This document shows positions 1-5,557 of a stretch of DNA of 8,015 nt, piece after piece. A program made the position numbers and the translations under genes. Source of the DNA: Candidatus Zixiibacteriota bacterium. Its GTDB lineage: Bacteria; Zixibacteria; MSB-5A5; JAABVY01; JAHJOQ01. The first letter of the stretch is position 1. Each line of letters begins with the position of its first letter. Under the pieces are notes generated by a model. That model had not been told where the DNA came from and did not search any database. It saw only the letters and a program-made list of their open reading frames with translations. The DNA lies in contig JAJRZO010000497.1 in NCBI GenBank assembly GCA_024275215.1, forward strand, positions 1 through 8,015. The letters are read 5' to 3'.

Positions 1-26
1 AAGCCCTTTTTGAGGTTATTCCAAGA

Positions 27-71
27 GTAGGTCGTGTTCCGAACCCCGCGATGCGGGGTAAGAAACGCGAC
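27..71 (+). repeat. REP-like palindrome, copy 1 (45 bases, GTAG foot)
   Basis: This is one of three 45-base elements with the same plan. A 5' GTAG is followed by a long imperfect hairpin whose outer arms here are GTCGTGTT (31-38) and AAACGCGAC (63-71). An inner 7-bp stem (43-49 with 53-59) closes a 3-base loop. The inner stem differs in sequence from copies 2 and 3, but length, outer arms and the GTAG foot are kept. It lies beyond the 3' end of valS, next to copy 2 in opposite orientation. Transcript-end stabilisation or a transposase-mobilised REP is inference. Confidence 0.7.
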
Positions 72-94
72 ACTTTTTATCTTGTCACGCATGA

Positions 95-139
95 GTCGGG
101 TTTCTTGCAGGCTTTGCCTGCTGCAGAACGCCGACCTAC
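95..139 (-). repeat. REP-like palindrome, copy 2 (45 bases, GTAG foot)
   Basis: Read on the minus strand this begins GTAGGTCGG and ends AAGAAACCCGAC, and it matches copy 3 (3881-3925) at 41 of 45 positions. The inner stem is GCAGGC/GCCTGC around a 3-base loop. It starts about 37 bases past the valS stop and is the only strong hairpin there, with no U-tract. It may therefore cap the valS transcript, although it is not a standard intrinsic terminator. Confidence 0.75.
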
Positions 140-176
140 TGGAGAATAGAGCTTCTAATACAATCTCCTTTTTCTG

Positions 177-2864
177 CTACCAGCCAATAAGTTGCTCAAG
201 ACTCCTGCTGATTTTATCCGCCATATTCTCAAAATCGATCTTTTTCTGCTTTTCGCGATCGACAACATCAGAGGCCGCTTTACTCAGAAACTCTGTGTTG
301 TCGAGTTTGCGCGAAATCTTTTCGAGCTGTGTCTGAACCTGAGCAAGATCCTTCTGAAGCCTTGCGCGTTCCTTCTCGACATCGATCAATCCCGCGAGCG
401 GAATGAATATCTCCGCATCCTTGATCACTGTAGCAGCCGAAAGGCTCGGTCTCGATATCCCTGTTCCAACAAACAGTTCATTGATCCTGCCAAGTTCGGT
501 GATATAATCACGATGCTTCATAAGAGCTTCGGCAAGGTCTTCCGATTCGACTCGAACATGAACATCGGCTCTTTTGGAGGGAGGGACATTCATTTCGGCG
601 CGGACAGTTCGTATTGCTCCGACCACAGCCTGGATGTTCTCCATACTGGTTTCGAGATCGGCATCGATCCACTTTTCGTCCGATTCCGGGTACGGCTGTA
701 TGATGATCGTTTTTGATGGATCGCTTGCATCGTAGCTGTGGAGCCGCTGCCATATTTCTTCAGTCACGAATGGCATGTATGGATTCAGCATCAGCAATAT
801 ATTATTTAGCACGAAGCTGACTACGTTGCGTGCTGTTTCCCTGTCGCTCGAATCATCTTCCGATCTGAGCCGTGATTTGACAAGTTCAACATACCAGTCA
901 CAGAAATCATGCCAGATGAAATCGTAAAGTACTTTTGCACCGGAGTTGAACTTGAACGTGTCAAGACTCAGGCGAACAGTCTGGATCGTGCGGTGGAGTC
1001 TCGATAGTATCCAGCGATCCATGAGCGCAAGTTTACAATTATCCGCAATACCGGAGAAGTATTCAGGTTTCAAACCATCGCCAAGGTTCATCATCACGAA
1101 CCGCGAGGCATTCCATAGCTTGTTGGCGAAATTCCGTCCCTGCTCGAATGTGTTCAGAGAGATACACGGGTCCTGACCTTCGGGCGTGACAAGTACCAGC
1201 GAAATCCTGAGTGCATCCGAGCCATATTCATTGATGATGTCTCTCGGATCAATGCCATTGCCGAGCGACTTGGACATCTTCCGACCCTGAGTGTCACGAA
1301 CAGTGCCGTGAATGTAAACATCCGAGAACGGGATGTCGCCAAGGAATTTGTATCCGGCCATCACCATACGAGCGACCCATAGATAGATTATCTCGGATGC
1401 AGTGAACAGCGAGTCGGTCGGATAGAATTTCTTCAGTTCCGGCGTCTGCTCCGGCCAGCCGAATGTCGAGAACGGCCAGAGCCACGACGAAAACCATGTG
1501 TCGAGAACATCGGGATCCTGCTCTATATCAGTCGATTCGCACTTGGGGCAGACTTTGGGCGTATCTTTGGCTGCCCATGTATGATCGCAATCCTGGCATA
1601 TAAATATCGGGATGCGATGCCCCCACCACAACTGACGCGAAATGCACCAGTCGCGGACATTCTCGAGCCAGTAGAGATATGTCTTTTCCCAATGTTTGGG
1701 ATGAAATCGCAGTTTGCCCGTTTTAACAGCCTCGATTGCAGGTTCCGCCAGCGGTTTCATGCGAACATACCACTGTTCCGACAGGTATGGCTCGATCACC
1801 GTATGGCAGCGGTAGCATGTCCCAACCGAAAGTTCATATTTCTCGGTCTTTTTAAGAAAGCCTTTTTTTTCGAGTTCTTTGAGCAACGCTTTGCGCCCCT
1901 CGTAACGATCCATCCCTTTGAATTTGCCCGCATTTTCATTCAGGCTCGCGTCTGGATTCATGATATTGATCTGCTCGAGATCATGCCTGAGACCGATCTG
2001 GAAATCATTCGGATCATGTGCGGGCGTAACTTTTACAACACCAGTACCGAATTCAGGATCGACATAATCATCTGCGATGATCGGAATCTCGCGGTCGAGA
2101 ATCGGCACGATTGCAGTCTGTCCGACATATTTCTGGTAACGTTGATCCTTCGGTGATACCGCGAGCGCAGTATCGCCAAGCATCGTCTCAGGGCGGGTGG
2201 TCGCAACTGTCAGGTATTGATCCGCTCCGGCGATCTTGTACCTGATGTACCAGAGATTGGAAGCGACATCCATGTGCTCGACTTCATCGTCCGAAAGCGA
2301 TGTCAAATCCTTGGGGCACCAGTTCGTAATGTAATGACCCTTATAAATCAGGTTCTCCTCGTACAGTCTGATAAAAACTTCTTTGACCGCATTCGAAAGC
2401 CCCTCATCCATAGTTAATCTGGTTCGCTCCCAGTCACATGAGCAGCCCATTTGTTTGAGCTGATCGATTATATTCTCGAATTTTTCTTCTTTCCACTTCC
2501 AGACCCGCTCGACGAATTTCTCTCTGCCGATCTCCTGCCTGCTGGTTCCTTCCTGCAGGAGACTTTTTTCCACAACTACCTGCGTGGCGATTCCGGCGTG
2601 ATCGACACCGGGCAGCCACTCGGCATCGAATCCGCACATCTTTTTGTAGCGGATCATTATATCCTGCAGGCTGTTGTTCAGAGCATGGCCTGTGTGAAGG
2701 ATATCCGTCACATTCGGCGGCGGGATGACGATCGTATATGCTTTCTTTCCATTGTCGGAAGAATCACAATGAAAATGTCCGCCATCGAGCCAGAATTTGT
2801 ACCACCTGGCTTCGGCGGATTTGAAATCGTAGTGCTTCGGAATATCTGTCATGTTTTCTGTCAT
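177..2864 (-). CDS. valS: Valine--tRNA ligase (ValRS)
   Basis: Cytoplasmic class I aminoacyl-tRNA synthetase that charges tRNA-Val with valine and edits mischarged threonine. In an 895-residue product numbered from MTENMTDIP, the HIGH-type motif is HTGH at 57-60 within PPPNVTDILHTGHAL. The editing-domain signature TTRPETMLGDTA is at 222-233. WWGHRIPIF follows at about 413-421, and KMSKS is at 529-533. Zinc-ribbon-like cysteine pairs are visible (C350/C353, C423/C426, C439/C442). The anticodon-binding region follows, and the C-terminus is the charged coiled coil (about 829-893) typical of bacterial ValRS. Length is normal for the family. An ATG nine codons upstream (2891) is possible, but 2864 has an AGGGA ribosome site six bases away, and the upstream ATG would fall at the predicted promoter. 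One oddity is Asp54, where NVTG is usual. The gene is divergent from mazG. Confidence 0.98.
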   Translation of the reverse strand: MTENMTDIPKHYDFKSAEARWYKFWLDGGHFHCDSSDNGKKAYTIVIPPPNVTDILHTGHALNNSLQDIMIRYKKMCGFDAEWLPGVDHAGIATQVVVEKSLLQEGTSRQEIGREKFVERVWKWKEEKFENIIDQLKQMGCSCDWERTRLTMDEGLSNAVKEVFIRLYEENLIYKGHYITNWCPKDLTSLSDDEVEHMDVASNLWYIRYKIAGADQYLTVATTRPETMLGDTALAVSPKDQRYQKYVGQTAIVPILDREIPIIADDYVDPEFGTGVVKVTPAHDPNDFQIGLRHDLEQINIMNPDASLNENAGKFKGMDRYEGRKALLKELEKKGFLKKTEKYELSVGTCYRCHTVIEPYLSEQWYVRMKPLAEPAIEAVKTGKLRFHPKHWEKTYLYWLENVRDWCISRQLWWGHRIPIFICQDCDHTWAAKDTPKVCPKCESTDIEQDPDVLDTWFSSWLWPFSTFGWPEQTPELKKFYPTDSLFTASEIIYLWVARMVMAGYKFLGDIPFSDVYIHGTVRDTQGRKMSKSLGNGIDPRDIINEYGSDALRISLVLVTPEGQDPCISLNTFEQGRNFANKLWNASRFVMMNLGDGLKPEYFSGIADNCKLALMDRWILSRLHRTIQTVRLSLDTFKFNSGAKVLYDFIWHDFCDWYVELVKSRLRSEDDSSDRETARNVVSFVLNNILLMLNPYMPFVTEEIWQRLHSYDASDPSKTIIIQPYPESDEKWIDADLETSMENIQAVVGAIRTVRAEMNVPPSKRADVHVRVESEDLAEALMKHRDYITELGRINELFVGTGISRPSLSAATVIKDAEIFIPLAGLIDVEKERARLQKDLAQVQTQLEKISRKLDNTEFLSKAASDVVDREKQKKIDFENMADKISRSLEQLIGW

Positions 2865-2870
2865 AATGTT

Positions 2871-2875
2871 TCCCT
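2871..2875 (-). promoter_or_regulatory. Ribosome binding site of valS
   Basis: AGGGA on the minus strand, six bases upstream of the ATG at 2864. It decides the start in favour of MTENMTD over the ATG at 2891, which has no comparable site. Confidence 0.7.
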
Positions 2876-2891
2876 GAAAAATGAACGACAA

Positions 2892-2919
2892 TAAATAGCA
2901 AAAAATGACTTGATGTCAA
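2892..2919 (-). promoter_or_regulatory. Candidate sigma-70-type promoter of valS
   Basis: Perfect -35 TTGACA (2914-2919), a 16-base spacer and a weak -10 TATTTA (2892-2897) on the minus strand. This gives a leader of about 20 bases before the valS ATG. The -35 lies inside the palindrome CTTGA-TG-TCAAG, which also supplies the predicted -35 of the divergent mazG promoter. Confidence 0.5.
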
Positions 2920-2937
2920 GCCAAACGTCATTACACT
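2910..2937 (+). promoter_or_regulatory. Candidate promoter of mazG
   Basis: -35 TTGATG (2910-2915), 16-base spacer, -10 TACACT (2932-2937) on the plus strand. Each box matches consensus at four of six positions. The predicted leader of about 65 bases holds a perfect 6-bp hairpin at 2941-2957 (CGCAGT/ACTGCG). Position and the spacer length shared with the other promoters support it; the boxes alone are weak. Confidence 0.35.
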
Positions 2938-3010
2938 TACCGCAGTCAGATACTGCGCGTCTCAGTCAGTATCGGTCGGATACATTTAGAATTGATGAAA
3001 GGTTCCATAT

Positions 3011-3790
3011 ATGTCACGATTCTATGAGCTTGTCAATGTTATGAAAAGACTCCGCGCGCCCGATGGCTGCCCGTGGGACAGGGAGCAGACGCATAAATCA
3101 TTGCTGCCGTATTTGTTGGAGGAGACCTACGAAGTGATGGAATCGGTCGATGAGAATGATCCGAATCGCCTGAAGGAAGAGCTTGGCGATCTGTTGCTGC
3201 AGATCGTGTTCCATGCCCAGATAGCTTCGGAGAGCGACAAATTCGATATTGATGATGTTGCCAAGTCGTTGTCAGACAAGCTGATTCGCCGCCATCCGCA
3301 TGTTTTTGAGAAAAAAGCCGAGATCACATCGGATCAGGTGACAATCAACTGGGAAAAGATCAAGCTCCAGCATGACAAACCGAAAAACGGCGTGTCGAAT
3401 TCAGTCCTGTCGGGTGTGCCGAAAACTCTGCCGGCATTGCTCAGGGCGTATCGGGTGCAGGAAAAAGCTGCGCGGTTCGGGTTTGACTGGGAAAAAGTCG
3501 AGGATATTATTGTCAAGCTCGATGAGGAAGTTGATGAATTGAAGGTCGAACTGTCAGCGCAGAATGACGCCGGTATTGAAGAAGAACTTGGCGATCTGCT
3601 GTTTACGGTTGTCAATGTCGCGCGGTTTCTCAAGATCGATCCTGAGAATTCGTTGAATCGAATCACGAATAAATTCAAGAGACGATTCGAATATATTGAA
3701 CACCGCTTAGCAGACAACAACCGCACAGTCGCCGACGCAACACTCGAAGAAATGGACAAACTCTGGGAAGAGTCGAAAGGGGAGGTGTGA
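3011..3790 (+). CDS. mazG: Nucleoside triphosphate pyrophosphohydrolase MazG
   Basis: Cytoplasmic all-alpha NTP pyrophosphatase that hydrolyses (d)NTPs to NMP and pyrophosphate. In the family it is linked to clearing aberrant nucleotides and to lowering (p)ppGpp signalling in E. coli. The 259 residues hold the usual tandem MazG domains. The N-terminal one has CPWDREQTH (20-28) and the Mg-binding pattern E37-E38-xx-E41 with E57-LG-D60. The C-terminal one repeats it as E172-E173-xx-E176 with E192-LG-D195. HPHVFE (95-100) and the linker GVPKTLPALLRAYRVQEKAARFGFDW are typical of full-length two-domain MazG. Length is close to the E. coli enzyme (about 263). The ATG has an AAAGG site eight bases upstream. 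It is transcribed divergently from valS and followed by repeats, so it is probably monocistronic. Confidence 0.96.
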   Translation: MSRFYELVNVMKRLRAPDGCPWDREQTHKSLLPYLLEETYEVMESVDENDPNRLKEELGDLLLQIVFHAQIASESDKFDIDDVAKSLSDKLIRRHPHVFEKKAEITSDQVTINWEKIKLQHDKPKNGVSNSVLSGVPKTLPALLRAYRVQEKAARFGFDWEKVEDIIVKLDEEVDELKVELSAQNDAGIEEELGDLLFTVVNVARFLKIDPENSLNRITNKFKRRFEYIEHRLADNNRTVADATLEEMDKLWEESKGEV

Positions 3791-3808
3791 TGACTCGCCA
3801 GGTCACAC

Positions 3809-3828
3809 CGACCCGCTTAGGCGGGTCG
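3809..3828. other. Perfect 8-bp hairpin after mazG
   Basis: CGACCCGC and GCGGGTCG around a TTAG loop, 18 bases after the mazG stop. There is no following U-tract on either strand, so it is not a canonical intrinsic terminator. It could still protect or attenuate the mazG 3' end. Confidence 0.5.
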
Positions 3829-3880
3829 CTAAGAACTGTCGAAACATCTAAATGATAGTTGTCTCAAAACTTCAATATAA

Positions 3881-3925
3881 GTAGGTCGGCGTTCCGCTGC
3901 AGGCGGAGCCTGCAAGAAACCCGAC
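3881..3925 (+). repeat. REP-like palindrome, copy 3 (45 bases, GTAG foot)
   Basis: GTAG followed by outer arms GTCGG/CCGAC and an inner stem GCAGGC/GCCTGC with a 3-base loop. It has the same length and plan as copies 1 and 2 and 41/45 identity to copy 2. It lies 90 bases past the mazG stop, on the same strand as mazG. Confidence 0.75.
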
Positions 3926-3959
3926 TGGTGAATACAAATGAGGAAGGGCAATATTTGTC

Positions 3960-4000
3960 ATGCCGGACTTGATCCGGCATTCATCTTTGCAGCTCATGCC
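3960..4000 (+). repeat. 41-base repeat B, copy 1 (ATGCCGGA hairpin)
   Basis: Starts with an 8-bp hairpin (ATGCCGGA 3960-3967, TCCGGCAT 3973-3980, loop CTTGA) and continues to the GCTCATGCC end. It matches 5496-5536 at 39 of 41 positions in the same orientation. ATGCCGGACTTGATCCGGCAT-type motifs are common in intergenic repeats of many bacteria. Open frames across it are repeat-derived. Confidence 0.75.
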
Positions 4001-4086
4001 TTCCTGGGGCATGAGTCCTTTGGGATGCCGTCAGGAAAGGATTCCTGACGGCGCAGGTATATCGCAGGAGTCGGGGACTCCTGCGA
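3993..4086. repeat. Tandem array of three strong hairpins
   Basis: Three near-perfect stem-loops follow the repeat-B hairpin. They are 3993-4000/4008-4015 (8 bp, 7-base loop), 4027-4037/4042-4052 (11 bp, 4-base loop) and 4062-4071/4077-4086 (10 bp, 5-base loop). They fill the convergent gap between mazG and the lipoprotein gene, ending 14 bases beyond the lipoprotein stop. None has a U-tract. Together with repeat B they make four hairpins in about 127 bases. Confidence 0.75.
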
Positions 4087-4099
4087 CACTGAGCTCCCA

Positions 4100-4744
4100 T
4101 CACATCCCGTATCGCGCTGATTCCACAACCGCCGAATCAAGCACAAGGCTGCCGTTGTCAAGCAGACCGACGGCGGGAGCATAGTATTCGTAGTATGGTT
4201 CGGCACCGTCATCATAGTAGAGTTTGATACAGTTCTGGAATGTCCCCGCCGGGACTGTCTTCGTGACAAGCCCCTGATAATACAAATCACCCGAAATCGA
4301 GAAGCCATTCGTCGGGCTGCCGTTTACTCCAAGAAATGATTCGTAGTGATATGGTGTGTCCGATCTCAAATCGAACGGGATCGAAAGTAGCGGATCGGGA
4401 TAATACTTGAATGCAAGCAAATGAATGTAGAACCCGGTCGAGTCTATAGTCCAGCATTCATCGAGCGAATCTGCGAAAATCGGCGGCAGCGATGTCAATA
4501 CCGCCGTGCAGGTATCACCTCTGAATTCGATCCTGTCACCGATGCGCTTGATGACAGTCGTTTGTCCCTGTTCAGTATAATACCAGACATCACCCTGCTC
4601 CATCGGAAAATAGTCTTCGGAGTTCGATGGAAAGAATTTCACTTTCGGGTCGGGATTTTCGGACTTATCACAACCGCACCCAATAAATGCAATCAATAGT
4701 ACGACAATCAGAACAAGCGGGGAATAACCGCGCGATATAGCCAT
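4100..4744 (-). CDS. Small lipoprotein of unknown function
   Basis: 214 residues. Residues 8-22 are hydrophobic and run into FIG-C23, a plausible though Phe-containing lipobox (C25 is an alternative), followed by a charged linker, so the protein is probably a membrane-anchored lipoprotein facing the periplasm or surface. The mature part has YFPMEQGDVWYY (45-56), VPAGTFQNC (164-172) and YYAPAVGLL (187-195). This order, a YFP-x-G-x-W start, then VPAGTF, then YYAPxVGL near the end, recurs in many uncharacterised secreted bacterial proteins; I know no function for it. The ATG has a GAGGT site about five bases upstream. The gene starts 75 bases after the phosphatase-like gene on the same strand, with a 14-base palindrome between them. 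It is flanked downstream by the hairpin array. Confidence 0.85.
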   Translation of the reverse strand: MAISRGYSPLVLIVVLLIAFIGCGCDKSENPDPKVKFFPSNSEDYFPMEQGDVWYYTEQGQTTVIKRIGDRIEFRGDTCTAVLTSLPPIFADSLDECWTIDSTGFYIHLLAFKYYPDPLLSIPFDLRSDTPYHYESFLGVNGSPTNGFSISGDLYYQGLVTKTVPAGTFQNCIKLYYDDGAEPYYEYYAPAVGLLDNGSLVLDSAVVESARYGM

Positions 4745-4793
4745 ATTTACCTCGATAAGATTAACGTCAAGTACACATTTGTTTATACAAACA

Positions 4794-4807
4794 TCGGATA
4801 TATCCGA
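4794..4807. promoter_or_regulatory. Perfect 14-base palindrome, candidate operator
   Basis: TCGGATATATCCGA is fully self-complementary and lies in the 75-base gap upstream of the lipoprotein gene. On the minus strand a -10-like TATAAA (4782-4787) sits a few bases downstream of it, so a bound repressor or activator dimer would overlap a promoter. No convincing -35 was found. A 5-bp inverted repeat (4778-4791) adjoins it. Confidence 0.3.
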
Positions 4808-4819
4808 GCCTAATACATA

Positions 4820-5227
4820 TCATTTGAGCAGTTCTATCTTATAATCTTTGAATTGCGGCACTGATGACAGCTTTGTTACTATCACAGATCGGTCAAACGC
4901 GCCATAGGCTTTGGAATCGCCACCAAGCTGCAGGATGCGATTTCCGGTATCAATCAACATCTTGCCGCCGCCAATGATTCGCCAGTCTATATCGTCAAAG
5001 AACGAACCCTGATTATTACGCATGATGGTCAGATCAAAACCGGGATCGTTCGCGAATTCCTCGACAATATGAGCATGGTATTTGCAGAGCGCTTTCGGCG
5101 CAAACACGATGTACTCGTCATCATCATGCCTGATCTGGACAAATTTCCCACTCCGCACAGCCGGAGTTTTACCAGACTCAGTCTTATATTCCGGCATCTT
5201 TCCGCTGTAGTCAATAAATGTGAACAC
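4820..5227 (-). CDS. PHPT1-like (Janus/Ocnus family) putative phosphohistidine phosphatase
   Basis: 135 residues with no signal peptide or membrane segment, so probably cytoplasmic. The pattern follows human 14-kDa phosphohistidine phosphatase. SGKFVQIRH (26-34) corresponds to FKYVLIRV, with K28 at the phosphate-binding Lys21. YHAHIVEEF (50-58) corresponds to YHADIYDKV, with H51 at catalytic His53. IIGGGKM (84-90) corresponds to the GGGR strand. GGDSKAYGAFDRSVIVTKL corresponds to the GYSMAYGPAQHAIST loop, with S105 and A107 at the phosphate-loop positions. The end, PQFKDYKIEL, resembles YPDYEVTW. In that family the enzyme removes phosphate from phosphohistidine; the bacterial substrate is unknown. 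The start is GTG with an AAGGAG site five bases away; the Met at residue 11 lacks this. The alignment is from memory, so the fold is likely and the activity is inferred. Confidence 0.78.
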   Translation of the reverse strand: MFTFIDYSGKMPEYKTESGKTPAVRSGKFVQIRHDDDEYIVFAPKALCKYHAHIVEEFANDPGFDLTIMRNNQGSFFDDIDWRIIGGGKMLIDTGNRILQLGGDSKAYGAFDRSVIVTKLSSVPQFKDYKIELLK

Positions 5228-5232
5228 CTCGG

Positions 5233-5238
5233 CTCCTT
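5233..5238 (-). promoter_or_regulatory. Strong ribosome site selecting a GTG start
   Basis: AAGGAG on the minus strand, five bases upstream of GTG at 5227. It is the best Shine-Dalgarno near this gene and justifies the GTG start of the phosphatase-like protein. Confidence 0.75.
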
Positions 5239-5310
5239 GTTCTTAGAGCTTGTTGGAAACTCTCAAATACTTTTGTTGTCATCACCACTGCCGGGTACCC
5301 CACACTTTAG

Positions 5311-5350
5311 GGTGGAATTCTTTCACAGCAAAGAACTTCATTTTCCCACC
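5311..5350. repeat. Large imperfect hairpin
   Basis: An inner stem GAATTCTTT (5315-5323) pairs with AAAGAA-c-TTC (5330-5339, one bulged base) around a 6-base loop. Outer GGTG (5311-5314) pairs with CACC (5347-5350) across an unpaired stretch. It adjoins two smaller self-complementary bits, ACCC...GGGT at about 5297-5313 and CCCCAAGGGG at 5349-5358. It lies about 85 bases upstream of the phosphatase-like GTG. No second copy is present in this window. Confidence 0.4.
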
Positions 5351-5440
5351 CCAAGGGGCGGACCACCAATGAATCTTAAATAATTCATGGACAAAATTCA
5401 AGCAGATGTGACATGACGCTCTCATGCAACAGATAAAGAC

Positions 5441-5467
5441 GTCAGGAGCACGGGGATCCTGACCTAC
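5441..5467 (-). repeat. Short REP-like palindrome (27 bases, GTAG foot)
   Basis: Read on the minus strand this is GTAG followed directly by a hairpin GTCAGGA...TCCTGAC (7 bp, 9-base loop). It shares with the 45-base elements the GTAG foot and a hairpin opening GTC and closing GAC, but it lacks the two-part stem. It lies about 90 bases past the transporter stop, on the transporter's coding strand. Confidence 0.6.
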
Positions 5468-5495
5468 AGTAACAATGTCATATATGTCATGTGTC

Positions 5496-5536
5496 ATGCC
5501 GGACTTGATCCGGCATCCATCTTTGCAGCTCGTGCC
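5496..5536 (+). repeat. 41-base repeat B, copy 2 (ATGCCGGA hairpin)
   Basis: 39 of 41 positions match 3960-4000, including the complete 8-bp ATGCCGGA/TCCGGCAT hairpin with loop CTTGA. Unlike copy 1, it is not followed by the three extra hairpins; the sequence runs into the transporter's 3' end at 5558. Confidence 0.75.
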
Positions 5537-5557
5537 CGGCAGATGATTCTACTGTTG

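Larger units (their letters stand above)
5228..5557. other. Repeat-filled intergenic gap
   Basis: The 330 bases between the transporter and the phosphatase-like gene hold no credible gene. They contain an imperfect hairpin (5311-5350), a short GTAG-footed palindrome (5441-5467) and a second copy of repeat B (5496-5536). The only long frame (5282-5497, minus) runs straight through the repeats and has no domain pattern. Confidence 0.7.

Noticed and set aside
27..139. Two inverted copies in close succession read as terminal inverted repeats of an insertion sequence or MITE
   Set aside because: The copies are themselves hairpins only 23 bases apart, with no target duplication seen; single copies occur elsewhere, fitting a paired REP better.
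34..716. Plus-strand frames antisense to valS (also at 1581-2156 and 2451-2894)
   Set aside because: They are shadows of valS codon structure; valS is unambiguous on the other strand.
2865..2891. Nine-codon upstream start of valS (ATG 2891)
   Set aside because: No ribosome site, it abuts the predicted -10 box, and the internal ATG has AGGGA at six bases.
3960..4308. Open frames of 74 (plus) and 104 (minus) residues over the hairpin region
   Set aside because: Their translations are read-through of palindromic repeats and the antisense of the lipoprotein gene, with no ribosome site.
5282..5497. 71-residue minus-strand frame
   Set aside because: It spans two repeat elements, with no Shine-Dalgarno site and no recognisable domain. 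The long hairpin inside it explains the sequence.
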